This document shows positions 1 to 7,628 of a stretch of DNA of 32,008 nucleotides, piece by piece. Under the pieces are notes generated by a model. That model did not search any database and was not told the origin of the DNA. It saw nothing but the letters and a program-made list of their open reading frames with translations. Made by a program: the position numbers and the translations under genes. The stretch comes from an uncultured Bacteroidales bacterium (lineage in GTDB: Bacteria > Bacteroidota > Bacteroidia > Bacteroidales > Paludibacteraceae): the NCBI GenBank assembly GCA_937901225.1, contig CALCGX010000046.1, positions 1-32,008 on the forward strand, given 5' to 3'. Position 1 is the stretch's first letter. Each line of letters begins with the position of its first letter.

Positions 1-1487
1 CCATTTAGAGTAGTCCACACCCACTCGCATTTTGTGCGCAACTCATCTTGCTCTGCTTTGGTTGGCATACGCCATGCACCGCCCCAATTAGCTGTTGCAG
101 CGTCATCTTCTGGATCTAGGATAAACTTTCCATCAACGGTTCCATGATGTGGTTCATACCAAGTATATTTGCTATATACTGGACCTTTAAACTCTCCTTT
201 CTCCTGCCATTTTAAGAAAAATTTATAATATTCATGATATCCGTATAATCCATCTTTGGGTTCTGTTTCGCCCCAACAGAAATACTCTCCATATTCATGG
301 GGTAATGTAGAGCCAACATTGTATGTTGCCCACAAGGTACGACTTGGCAAACCAAGGTCCACATATGTAAATCCATCAACAGATCCACTAACCGAAAATC
401 CTTGCCGTTGAGTCTCTTCTATATCAATAGTCACAGTATCTCTATTGGGTAAATAATCGTTTGGCGTTCCAACAACAGCTCTAATGGTTAAACCATCTCC
501 TAACGTTGCAAAAAATTGTTCTGCTGGTAGGACCATTCCGATAGACTGATCTATAAATTTTATTGCTCCAGCACTACTATTTTTATTTAATGATAACTTT
601 CCGTGACTCTCCAACATCCATGACGACCAATACAATCCATCCTTTTCTGTAATCTTGGCGTATTTATCATGCGAAATATATTTTGCAGCTGGTAAAAATA
701 TAGACTTTTTGTTTATTTTAGATGTAACAATATATCCCGACGTAGTTGAATTATAGATGTTGTCCACCCATCTCCAATCGCATTTTTCAAGAAGTTCTTT
801 CTGTTCTTCACCCGTGGGCATTCTCCATGAATTCCCCCAATTGACTGTTGCCGCATCATAGATGGAAGACAAAATATTGTCAGGACTACAGGGATTATGC
901 TCCCAATAATAATTTACATATGTTAATTGTTCATCATATGGAGTCGTTTTTCCCCATGCATAATACTCTCCGAATTCTTCAATACTTTTTGCGCCGACAT
1001 TGTATGTTGCCCACTTTACAGATAATCCAAGATCCACATAATCATGGCCATCAATCTCTCCAGTAGGGGTTAGTGATTGTAAGTTTGGTGCTTCTTCTGA
1101 AAAGTCAAGAGCTATAACATCACCATATGCAACACCAACATTGTTTTTTGCATATGCACGAATGTAATATGTCGTTCCTAACTTAAGTCCTGATACCAAT
1201 GCTTGAAAAGCCCCCTCCTCTCTTCCTGATACGATTTTCCAAGTATCATTTATGGTCGGATCTGAATGAGTCGCATAAACAAATCCCTTTTCTGAATAAA
1301 TTGGATTTCCAAGAAAAGTTATTTGACCATTAAATACTGCTGATCCCGCATTGAGTTTAATGTCTGTAACATAATTTGTGACAACGGATGGCATTTGGGG
1401 GTCATCTGTTTCTTCTCCGAAAAATGAACACGATGGCATTATGCTACATGCGAGCAATATGCACAAAAGAATACTGTTTTTTTTCAT
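1..1487 (-). CDS. FISUMP-domain lipoprotein, 3' end cut by window edge
   Basis: The reading frame is open from an ATG at 1487 to the left edge (about 495 codons visible) with no stop, so the C-terminus is missing. The first 20 residues are a lipoprotein signal (MKKNSILLC..., Cys near residue 20), so the product is probably a surface or outer-membrane lipoprotein. Next come a fibronectin-III-like stretch of about 90 residues, typical of Bacteroidota surface lipoproteins, and two copies of a FISUMP-like (Fibrobacter major paralogous) domain. Both copies carry the hallmarks YVDLGL, WATYNVG, YYAWG/YFCWGET, the D-AAT-NWG motif and WRMPT-E-Q-EL. The gene lies 37 bp downstream of the 410-aa unknown, so the two are probably co-transcribed. 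No Shine-Dalgarno is seen. Ligand and function are unknown. A related FISUMP lipoprotein sits at 26634-28076. Confidence 0.85.
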   Translation of the reverse strand, partial: MKKNSILLCILLACSIMPSCSFFGEETDDPQMPSVVTNYVTDIKLNAGSAVFNGQITFLGNPIYSEKGFVYATHSDPTINDTWKIVSGREEGAFQALVSGLKLGTTYYIRAYAKNNVGVAYGDVIALDFSEEAPNLQSLTPTGEIDGHDYVDLGLSVKWATYNVGAKSIEEFGEYYAWGKTTPYDEQLTYVNYYWEHNPCSPDNILSSIYDAATVNWGNSWRMPTGEEQKELLEKCDWRWVDNIYNSTTSGYIVTSKINKKSIFLPAAKYISHDKYAKITEKDGLYWSSWMLESHGKLSLNKNSSAGAIKFIDQSIGMVLPAEQFFATLGDGLTIRAVVGTPNDYLPNRDTVTIDIEETQRQGFSVSGSVDGFTYVDLGLPSRTLWATYNVGSTLPHEYGEYFCWGETEPKDGLYGYHEYYKFFLKWQEKGEFKGPVYSKYTWYEPHHGTVDGKFILDPEDDAATANWGGAWRMPTKAEQDELRTKCEWVWTTLN

Positions 1488-1524
1488 AATTTAACTGATT
1501 TTTAAATATTATACTTATTTGTTT

Positions 1525-2757
1525 TTATCTCAACGAACATAATATACATCTTTCTTTTCCAATGCATTTAAATATATATCCTGTACTATGTAGTATAATT
1601 GGGCATAGTTTAGACACATCGTTTATACATAATAGATTGAATTGATGCTCTTTGTCTTTCAAAATTCCATATGGACATAGTGCACATAATTTACGTTCAC
1701 ACATTCTTGGGACTAAAGAGAAAGTAATGTCAAATTGCTCTACATATCCTTCGTTAATATTATTTTCTTGATTTTTAAATGTTTCTCGGAGATAGTTATT
1801 GAATGTTCTATCATGATCTTTATTTGGGAAATTACAACAGATGAATTTATCATTATTGTTCCATACATCTCCAGGCAATTCCAATTGTTTAAGATAAAAA
1901 ATATTTCCAATATTGTCACCTAATAAATCCTTCATTTCTTTAGCAAAAAAGTCCTTAAATTCAAGTCCTTTCATATAGTCACGAAGAGCGCACCATACTC
2001 TTTTGCATTTATAGATTCGTTCTTCTGAGAATTTGTTATATCCACTATTGAATTCTTTAAAATCATTAAGAATCTGATTCACTTCCTTATTTTGGCTCTC
2101 AGCTGATTTTTTCACTTCACTTATGTAATCCTCAATACTCTGTTCCTTCTTTTTAATCTTATTACTTTGATAGGTCAAAATATACAACGCAAAAGCGATG
2201 CGTTTGATAATATCCTTTGAGTATTTTTCATCAAGTTTATTAGTTTGAGGGTCAAGATGCAATTGGATAACCTTTTTTATATATTGGATAAGCGATTTTT
2301 CTGCCACTTTTTCTAATATATACAATGTATAGTAAATACTACAAAAATCAGTAGTGACAAATCTAGACTTGAACTGTACCTCACTAACTCTACCATCAAC
2401 TTGCAACTTTTCTTGTTGCTCAGAAGGCAACGATTCGTCAATACTGCATTTAAAAGAGAACTTATTTTCATCAGTAGAATAATATTTAGTAACCAGCTCC
2501 TCTATAGATTGATTGGAAGTAGAATATTCCTCTACTAATTTCGAAAAAACAAAGCCACCAATATTCCAAATTCTCTGAAATGGCATTTGGCGATCAGTAA
2601 CATATGCAATATAATGTGTTAGAATCTTTAACGAATCATGCATATTGGAATTCGCATAATTGATTTCAGAATAGTTCTCAACACTATTCCACCGTGCTTG
2701 ATCAATAAAATTTGTAATGGCAAAAATATTTTTCATATTGCAGGAAAATAGCTTCAT
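1525..2757 (-). CDS. Unrecognised 410-aa protein with cysteine-rich C-terminus
   Basis: I do not recognise this family with confidence. The protein is mostly helical and soluble, without a signal peptide or membrane segments. The last 60 residues are rich in cysteine: a C-x4-C-x2-C cluster (CERKLCALC) is followed by LLC, KLC and a terminal C-x4-C-x2-C, suggesting a zinc or iron-sulfur site. The middle part contains RVWCALRDY and an ELPGDVWNN motif that faintly recalls iron-sulfur DNA glycosylase-like proteins; that resemblance is a guess. The start at ATG 2757 is followed by a second Met at codon 8. The gene is AT-rich. It follows a strong hairpin (2773-2799) and precedes the FISUMP lipoprotein by 37 bp. 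No consensus promoter is visible in the short gap upstream, so it may depend on read-through. Confidence 0.75.
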   Translation of the reverse strand: MKLFSCNMKNIFAITNFIDQARWNSVENYSEINYANSNMHDSLKILTHYIAYVTDRQMPFQRIWNIGGFVFSKLVEEYSTSNQSIEELVTKYYSTDENKFSFKCSIDESLPSEQQEKLQVDGRVSEVQFKSRFVTTDFCSIYYTLYILEKVAEKSLIQYIKKVIQLHLDPQTNKLDEKYSKDIIKRIAFALYILTYQSNKIKKKEQSIEDYISEVKKSAESQNKEVNQILNDFKEFNSGYNKFSEERIYKCKRVWCALRDYMKGLEFKDFFAKEMKDLLGDNIGNIFYLKQLELPGDVWNNNDKFICCNFPNKDHDRTFNNYLRETFKNQENNINEGYVEQFDITFSLVPRMCERKLCALCPYGILKDKEHQFNLLCINDVSKLCPIILHSTGYIFKCIGKERCILCSLR

Positions 2758-2772
2758 TTTTTACAACAATAA

Positions 2773-2799
2773 AGGGTGTGCCAAATATTGCCACACCCT
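2773..2799 (-). terminator. Hairpin terminator after the 62-aa gene
   Basis: A perfect 8-bp inverted repeat (AGGGTGTG at 2773-2780 and CACACCCT at 2792-2799) has an 11-nt loop. On the plus strand it is followed by CTTTTT; on the minus strand by TTTATTG. It is probably a leaky or bidirectional terminator between the 62-aa gene and the 410-aa gene. Confidence 0.6.
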
Positions 2800-2818
2800 C
2801 TTTTTACATATTACGATT

Positions 2819-3007
2819 TTAAATGATATCAAAATTAGACATCGTGTTCAATACCGATGCATCACCAGCAGGAAAACCCGCTTTTACAAGCGCATCTTTT
2901 AATTCTAAAGTAGTAGGTTGTGCATTGTTTGTAACGACTTGAATGGTGTATCCCTTAGGAATCTTTCCATAAGATTTCTTTGTTCTTAAAACGAAGCATT
3001 TTGCCAT
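2819..3007 (-). CDS. Small conserved-looking 62-aa protein
   Basis: A 62-residue ORF begins MAKCFVLRTKKSYGKIPKG and ends before a hairpin terminator. No signal peptide, membrane segment or metal-binding motif is visible. The GC and codon pattern, clean start, correct strand and position between the GIY-YIG-like gene (119 bp upstream) and a terminator argue that it is real. From memory, similar short proteins occur in other Bacteroidales, but I cannot verify this here. It has a basic N-terminal half followed by a predicted helix (LELKDALVKAGF). The function is unknown. It is best read as the last gene of the 5595-2819 cluster. Confidence 0.65.
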   Translation of the reverse strand: MAKCFVLRTKKSYGKIPKGYTIQVVTNNAQPTTLELKDALVKAGFPAGDASVLNTMSNFDII

Positions 3008-3126
3008 AATTCTCTACAGTTACCTATACACTGCAAGGTTTTTAAGGTGAATAGTGTGTGTTTAATTTTTATTATAAACGCGTTCTCGAGTTCTGATCAC
3101 TCTTTCTCGGTCTATACTCAAAGTAG

Positions 3127-3714
3127 TTACTTGTAATCTTTCAATTCCTTTCGTCTGTCCACGATGGATTTTTTCCATTCTTCACTAATGGAAGTATTGC
3201 CTTCCATGTTCAAAGGATAATAGCCAATGGCAATAGCCATCATTTCAAAACAATCAATCAATTCACGATCATCTTCGCAAAACTCCATCCATTCGTAATA
3301 ACACTTTTGGAGTTCATCGCTAATGCGCTCCTCTGTGCATATTTCACCCTTGAGCGACAGTACGGCTCGCAGCGTCTCACGCAATGTCGATTGTTTGATA
3401 GGACCTCGAATATGTTGTCCAAAGCGTTTGCGCCCGTTGGTGCTCTTCCCAAAATAGAGTGCGTAGTATATGGTATAGCCAATCTCCTTTTTCTTAAGGC
3501 GGGAATACATATATTTCATGTCTATATCTTCGGGATGCTTAGTAATATAATCTTTCAAATATGCTACAATAGGTGAATCAGATGGGAACCACCAACGATA
3601 GAGAAAGTACTCTTCGCTGAGAATGTCAGTTTTAAGTCTATTACCATTGTATAAATCTGGAACAGCAAACATATAGTGCTGTCCTATATGGGGAGTTTCT
3701 ATGGCTGAACGCAT
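3127..3714 (-). CDS. GIY-YIG-like endonuclease-domain protein (putative)
   Basis: This 195-aa soluble protein has a central segment (about residues 77-118) reading GYTIYYALYFGKS, then NGRKRFGQH and STLRETLRAVL. That layout resembles the GIY-YIG nuclease fold: two short strands with paired aromatic residues, a G-K/R turn, then R, H and a helix. The canonical GIY and YIG triplets are not exact, and the catalytic Glu would have to be E132/E137 (around GEICTEER) or elsewhere, so activity is uncertain. The N-terminal 75 residues (RWWFPSDSPIVAYLKDY) and the C-terminal helices are unassigned. It lies 65 bp downstream of the L7/L12-domain gene and 119 bp upstream of the 62-aa gene in the same orientation, probably as one transcript. 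Confidence 0.6.
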   Translation of the reverse strand: MRSAIETPHIGQHYMFAVPDLYNGNRLKTDILSEEYFLYRWWFPSDSPIVAYLKDYITKHPEDIDMKYMYSRLKKKEIGYTIYYALYFGKSTNGRKRFGQHIRGPIKQSTLRETLRAVLSLKGEICTEERISDELQKCYYEWMEFCEDDRELIDCFEMMAIAIGYYPLNMEGNTSISEEWKKSIVDRRKELKDYK

Positions 3715-3779
3715 AATTATATTTACTTTGAAGCTATTTTGCGTTGCGCTTTAAGGCTCGCAAGGTTCTTTATTTTCTT

Positions 3780-5396
3780 TTAATCCAATAGGATAATTGC
3801 AACATCTCTAATATCTAAAGAATTCGACAAGCCCAACTTTCCACGTACCCACGCGACACGGGACTTCATACTACCATTCGCTAAACTTTTATATTCCATT
3901 TTACTAATAGTAAACTTAAAAGTAGTACCATTACGCAATTTGAAAAACATACTATCTGTATTAAATGTCACTTTTACCCTAACACTATCGCTTGATGAGC
4001 TCGAGGAACGACTAGATGAGGATGAAGATGAGGAAGAGGATGATGAAGAAGATGATGAGGAAGAGGATGAGGAAGACCACCTTAGTTGATTATACTTTTC
4101 TTGGGTTCTTTCCTCTTTATCTCGCAAATCACTATATTTTTGCTCCAATGTACTGTGCTTATCTCGTAAATTTTGGCATGTTTTTTCTAACTCTTTATAT
4201 CTTTTTTCTAACTCATTATACCTTTGCTCAAGTTCTTTATACATTTTCTTTAACTCATTGTATTCTTCCTCGTTTGTTTCAAGAAGTCTTTGTAATTCCA
4301 ACTTTTTGTGAAGCCATTCACCTGCTAAATTCGAATTTATATTTTTTTCACGAAGCAATTTTGGATAGTTTGCAGCACGACTTCCTTGTTGGTTAAAATT
4401 AACATATAAGTCAAAATTACTTCTCCATGGACTTACTTCTTTACAACGGTCTTTCCAACGAACTGCACGAACAAACTCACACAACGGTCCACTCAGATAA
4501 TGTTCACCTAATTCCTGCATGGCCAATCCAAATCCTTGCTCTGCTGATTTTGCCAACCATTCAGTCGCAAGGGTCGTTGCCTGTGATACATCCGTAATCT
4601 TTGAATAACGTTCTAAAGTACCATTGTCAAAACTACATTCACCCCAACCTTCTATGGTATATTGTATACGAGACAGGTTTGCGAAGATATAACCACATTG
4701 ATATTGAGCAATGGCATCCCCTGCTACTGCTTTTGATAGTAATGCGTCAAATTGTTCTTTGGTATAGTTCCTGTTTTCCTTATAAAATGCTCGGAGCATA
4801 GGATCATTTCTGTAATAATCTTCAGAATTTTCTATACTATTGACATTATATTTTTTTTGAGATGCATTAGTCGTAGGTGCTTGTGTCTTTGAACAGATTT
4901 TAACTTCTGCTCCTACCGATTCAAGTTCTAACTTGAGCTTTTCAGCAGTACTTTTATCTACCCCTTCAACAACAGTACTTGGTGCTGCATCTACAATATC
5001 TTTGGCCTCTTTCAAACCAATGCCCAGTTGTTCTTTTACTGCTTTAACTACTTGGAGTGCATTCTCTCCTTTTGATTGCAGAATGACATCAAAAACAGAG
5101 ATAGTTTCATTTTGACTAACTTCTTGAATAGGCTGAGTGTTCTTATCCTCTACTGGAGTAGATGCTGTCGTTGAACTGCAAGAAGAATTGGCGGCATTTT
5201 CTAGTGCTTTGAACACATTTCTACCTAATTGTGATGTACGCCACTCTGGATCAATCTCAAAACCTATTTCTGCTGCAATCTCACGATATGCAGGCGATGC
5301 CTTCTCACATACCTGACCATTCTTCAAGACTTCAATTTTATTGTCATCATGGCGATTTAATGTCCAAACGCCATAACTTACTGTTTGTTTAATCAT
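3780..5396 (-). CDS. L7/L12-CTD / Sel1-like / coiled-coil / poly-Ser fusion protein
   Basis: This 538-aa protein has a mosaic architecture. Residues 1-70 form a small domain (YGVWTLNRHDDNKIEVL...EIGFEIDP). Residues 99-167 are a clear ribosomal-protein L7/L12 C-terminal domain (FDVILQ, VVKAVKEQLGIGLKEAKDIVD, GAEVKI). Residues about 220-305 contain Sel1-like motifs (AIAQYQCGYIF, WLAKSAEQGFGLAMQELGEHYL). Residues 375-435 are a heptad coiled coil (NELEKRYKELEKT). Residues 441-469 are nearly all serine, and 470-538 are a separate beta-rich domain (VRVKVTFNTDSMFFKLRNG). There is no signal peptide. L7/L12 CTDs recruit translation factors on the ribosome; outside L12 the fold is also used for protein-protein contacts, so a translation-linked role is inference. 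It begins 34 bp after the 54-aa gene. Confidence 0.85.
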   Translation of the reverse strand: MIKQTVSYGVWTLNRHDDNKIEVLKNGQVCEKASPAYREIAAEIGFEIDPEWRTSQLGRNVFKALENAANSSCSSTTASTPVEDKNTQPIQEVSQNETISVFDVILQSKGENALQVVKAVKEQLGIGLKEAKDIVDAAPSTVVEGVDKSTAEKLKLELESVGAEVKICSKTQAPTTNASQKKYNVNSIENSEDYYRNDPMLRAFYKENRNYTKEQFDALLSKAVAGDAIAQYQCGYIFANLSRIQYTIEGWGECSFDNGTLERYSKITDVSQATTLATEWLAKSAEQGFGLAMQELGEHYLSGPLCEFVRAVRWKDRCKEVSPWRSNFDLYVNFNQQGSRAANYPKLLREKNINSNLAGEWLHKKLELQRLLETNEEEYNELKKMYKELEQRYNELEKRYKELEKTCQNLRDKHSTLEQKYSDLRDKEERTQEKYNQLRWSSSSSSSSSSSSSSSSSSSSSSRSSSSSSDSVRVKVTFNTDSMFFKLRNGTTFKFTISKMEYKSLANGSMKSRVAWVRGKLGLSNSLDIRDVAIILLD

Positions 5397-5430
5397 AGAT
5401 GTAAAGTTATTTAAGAGTTAGTACATACGA

Positions 5431-5595
5431 TTATTTTCTTTTGCCTGTTAAGCCTTTGAGGATAGCGCCACCGATTTTGCGCTCGAGGCCCTGTTTAGTG
5501 GTTGGGATACCTGTAGCACGAGCTACTTTGGTTTTCAAGCCCGAGATGCCTACTGCTCGCTTAAGCGAGAAACTGAGTCCTGGAATTCTTGCCAT
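5431..5595 (-). CDS. 54-aa basic small protein
   Basis: A short ORF of 54 codons plus TAA reads MARIPGLSFSLKRAVGIS and ends LTGKRK. It has 13 Lys/Arg and almost no acidic residues, so it may bind nucleic acid. Coding is supported by the clean ATG-to-stop frame on the same strand as its neighbours and by the 34-bp spacing to the L7/L12-fusion gene. From memory, the MARIPGLSFS-like start recurs in short Bacteroidales proteins, but this needs a search. Nothing in the sequence reveals its function. No canonical TAnnTTTG promoter is found in the 168 bp upstream. Confidence 0.65.
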   Translation of the reverse strand: MARIPGLSFSLKRAVGISGLKTKVARATGIPTTKQGLERKIGGAILKGLTGKRK

Positions 5596-5690
5596 AATTG
5601 TGTCGTTTGATTATTAACTCCTACTCGTTGCACTCGAGAAATCTTAATAAATCTTTTTACAACGCTGCTGATTTTATTACCACCGCTCAT

Positions 5691-5712
5691 CGTATCGGGA
5701 ACAGCCGATACG
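5691..5712. repeat. 8-bp inverted repeat downstream of the 428-aa lipoprotein gene
   Basis: CGTATCGG (5691-5698) and CCGATACG (5705-5712) form a perfect stem with a 6-nt loop. It lies 52 bp past the lipoprotein stop codon. It lacks a T-tract on the minus strand, so it is either a Rho-type or 3'-protective hairpin or an operator for the 54-aa gene cluster. Confidence 0.5.
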
Positions 5713-5763
5713 ATACCGCTGAATCTTAAGTAAATGAGCAGAATAGGATGTTAAACTTCATTG

Positions 5764-7050
5764 TTAATTGATATAATACTCTGTTTTGAAATACTCATTG
5801 ATTGGCTTAGAAGCCAAGACTTCTACCCAAACATAATTGTTGTAGCGGGTGCGCTCGTTCTCAAAGCCAAGATAGATAACACTTCTACCTTTCACAGGGA
5901 TACGACCGTTGCTAGATTGCATACCCATAATAGAACTATTGACATCGTAACTCAACTGATTAGTAGGTTTGTCGTCTTGGAACTTCTTCGCTTGGGACGA
6001 ACTACTGAAGACAAACATATTGATATATGCATCTTCCTCACGTTTTGGAGCATATTCACCCAGAATGGTATTCAAGATACCCGAACTCCTAGTAGATTCG
6101 TACACAGGTAAGCCTAGCGACTTGATTTTGCGATAAGAGGCGTTCATATTGTCTTTAAACTCACCATCGCCGTTGCGGTCTGCCTCATTGGTAGAGATAC
6201 GCATGCGATAGAGGATATCTGTTGCTCCAGCAGGCACTTCAATAGCTACCAATCCGCGATAAGAACCTGAGAACATTGCTTTCAACTGTCCACGGAGGGT
6301 GAATTTGCGAGGCTCATCCAAGATTGGGGTCATCTTGATTCCCTTGACTGACCACGCACGGAAATCGCCTTGTTTGGCTTCAACCGTGTGCTCGTTGACT
6401 GTTACAGGGGTGAGGCGATCGAGATGATTAGTAGTGTAGGTGATGTGGATAGAGGCGTATTGTGAACTTGCGCCTGGATTGAGTTCTACCAAGTAGATGG
6501 CGCTATTCTCAATCTCCATATTGAACTTGAAAGCCGTTTTGTCTGCGATAGTTTTGAGGGTGGAATGTGAGTCGTAGTTATAGACTTTGAGTGTAGCAGC
6601 GCGTTTGGTCTTGATATTTACATAGAGTTTTTCGCCGCGTTTGAGGTAAACGGGGTATGCGGTTTTCTTCTCTACCAGACAATCATCATCACTCACAACT
6701 GGCACATAGATATTGTGCATATTATTCTGGATGGTTTGTCGGATGTTTTGCTTGAGTTGCTCCATGCGTTGTTGGAGCGCTTGGCAATTAGCTATAGAAG
6801 CAGAGTCTAAACCATTGGTATCATAAGTATAATATAGTTGGTCTGCCAATTGCGAGAGTTGGAGCGCATCGCTGGCTTCCATACCATTGATATCACAAAG
6901 TAGATTTTCGATCTGTTGCACTTTGGCTACTGTCTCGTTATACTCTGCTAACTGAGCACCTGACATGGGTTTGCCGTTAGACGAACCACTACACGCAGCC
7001 ATCATCATGGCAATGCCGCAAATGAGAATGGATGTAAGTTTGTTTTTCAT
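5764..7050 (-). CDS. Lipoprotein of unknown function (428 aa)
   Basis: The N-terminus is a typical lipoprotein signal (MKNKLTSILICGIAMMMAAC, lipobox MAAC with Cys at residue 20), so it is exported and lipid-anchored. Residues about 33-110 are helical and probably coiled coil (NETVAKVQQIENLL, ALQQRMEQLKQNIRQTIQ). The rest is beta-rich and includes a segment DRNGDGEFKDN that looks like a calcium-binding DxNxDG loop. I do not recognise the family. It has its own promoter (7100-7130), giving a leader of about 40 nt, and is monocistronic or read into the small-gene cluster below. Start choice: the Met directly precedes the signal peptide. Confidence 0.8.
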   Translation of the reverse strand: MKNKLTSILICGIAMMMAACSGSSNGKPMSGAQLAEYNETVAKVQQIENLLCDINGMEASDALQLSQLADQLYYTYDTNGLDSASIANCQALQQRMEQLKQNIRQTIQNNMHNIYVPVVSDDDCLVEKKTAYPVYLKRGEKLYVNIKTKRAATLKVYNYDSHSTLKTIADKTAFKFNMEIENSAIYLVELNPGASSQYASIHITYTTNHLDRLTPVTVNEHTVEAKQGDFRAWSVKGIKMTPILDEPRKFTLRGQLKAMFSGSYRGLVAIEVPAGATDILYRMRISTNEADRNGDGEFKDNMNASYRKIKSLGLPVYESTRSSGILNTILGEYAPKREEDAYINMFVFSSSSQAKKFQDDKPTNQLSYDVNSSIMGMQSSNGRIPVKGRSVIYLGFENERTRYNNYVWVEVLASKPINEYFKTEYYIN

Positions 7051-7099
7051 TTCCTTATTGGTTTTTACGTGATCATTACTGTTCTTTTTCTTTGCTCTG

Positions 7100-7130
7100 C
7101 AAAGGTAGTGCTTTTATGTTGGTTGGGCAA
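7100..7130 (-). promoter_or_regulatory. Promoter of the 428-aa lipoprotein gene
   Basis: On the minus strand the -7 element TACCTTTG (7100-7107) is preceded after exactly 20 nt by TTG (7128-7130), the Bacteroidota sigma-ABfr pattern. The start point is expected near 7093. Confidence 0.8.
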
Positions 7131-7228
7131 GAAATGTGCTGGTTCTTGTTGGTTCTTTTGAGTGTTAAGCGTCTGCCAAAGGGTATGGATGGCATGGTTT
7201 TCGTACTGTGTTTGGCAGTTTGGTGCAC

Positions 7229-7261
7229 AAAAAAAGGCATGAACGATTCCTTGTCCATACC
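7229..7261 (-). terminator. Intrinsic terminator of the candidate ncRNA
   Basis: On the minus strand GGTATGGAC pairs with GTTCATGCC (9 bp with two G-U pairs) around loop AAGGAATC, followed immediately by seven T residues (7229-7235). The outer CC of the stem is shared with the competing long-range pairing at 7260-7274. Confidence 0.8.
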
Positions 7262-7541
7262 TTGAGGTCCTGAGAATACCCGTATCGTCAAACAACGAAT
7301 CGCCCACGCCTACGCGTGGGCATTCGCCCTTTATTCGATACGATACATACGAGAGTATAGGTACAAATCAGCAATGAGAGTGTACTCATCCACTGAACTT
7401 GTGCTATACAAATTGAAATTTCTCAGGTTTCAAGGTATGTTAGCGAATAAATAGCAAATGCTACTTCTATATGTCTTGAAAAGATTCGGTCGACACGCTT
7501 GCTTACCTATTGAGGAATATTTTATATTACTCTCATCTTTT
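7229..7541 (-). ncRNA. Candidate structured ncRNA, about 310 nt, class unknown
   Basis: The RNA would start near 7541 from the promoter at 7548-7578 and end in a 7-U tract at 7229-7235. It contains many perfect pairings by eye. Plus-strand coordinates are: TACCT 7504-7508 with AGGTA 7433-7437; ATTCG 7484-7488 with CGAAT 7444-7448; TGCTA 7459-7463 with TAGCA 7452-7456; a long-range clamp of CTCAGG/TCAAGG (7422-7435) with CCTTGA/CCTGAG (7260-7274); a hairpin 7368-7396; CGATACG 7336-7342 with CGTATCG 7281-7287; and an apical 13-bp stem 7296-7326 with loop CTAC. The 3' hairpin is 7236-7261. Hallmarks of tmRNA, RNase P RNA and SRP RNA are absent. A Bacteroidales 6S-type RNA is one possibility but unproven. 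No convincing ORF fits the segment. Confidence 0.65.
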
Positions 7542-7547
7542 CGGGTG

Positions 7548-7578
7548 CAAAGATACAATTTTTTTGGCATATATACAA
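7548..7578 (-). promoter_or_regulatory. Promoter of the candidate ncRNA
   Basis: The minus-strand -7 element TATCTTTG (7548-7555) has TTTG with a 20-nt spacer (TTG at 7576-7578). It lies directly after, and touches, the kinase operon terminator. No coding region follows until the separate lipoprotein promoter at 7100. Confidence 0.8.
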
Positions 7579-7606
7579 AAAAATCGCTCCGATTGAGCGA
7601 TTTTTT
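7577..7606 (-). terminator. Terminator of the long housekeeping operon
   Basis: AAATCGCTC (7581-7589) and GAGCGATTT (7595-7603) flank the 5-nt loop. A run of A on one side and T on the other makes it active in either direction. It lies about 20 bp after the kinase stop codon. Confidence 0.85.
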
Positions 7607-7628
7607 CTTATATTACTGGTCTTTATTA

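Noticed and set aside
4016..4396. 126-aa plus-strand ORF
   Set aside because: It is antisense to the coding strand of the L7/L12 fusion gene; its low-complexity start is the complement of the poly-Ser tract.
7065..7307. Two overlapping minus-strand ORFs of 80 and 71 aa between the ncRNA and the lipoprotein
   Set aside because: They run across the intrinsic terminator (7229-7261) and the lipoprotein promoter (7100-7130), have no recognisable domain, and overlap the paired segments of the ncRNA candidate.
7229..7541. tmRNA, RNase P RNA or SRP RNA identity for the ncRNA candidate
   Set aside because: The conserved hallmark sequences of those RNAs could not be found.
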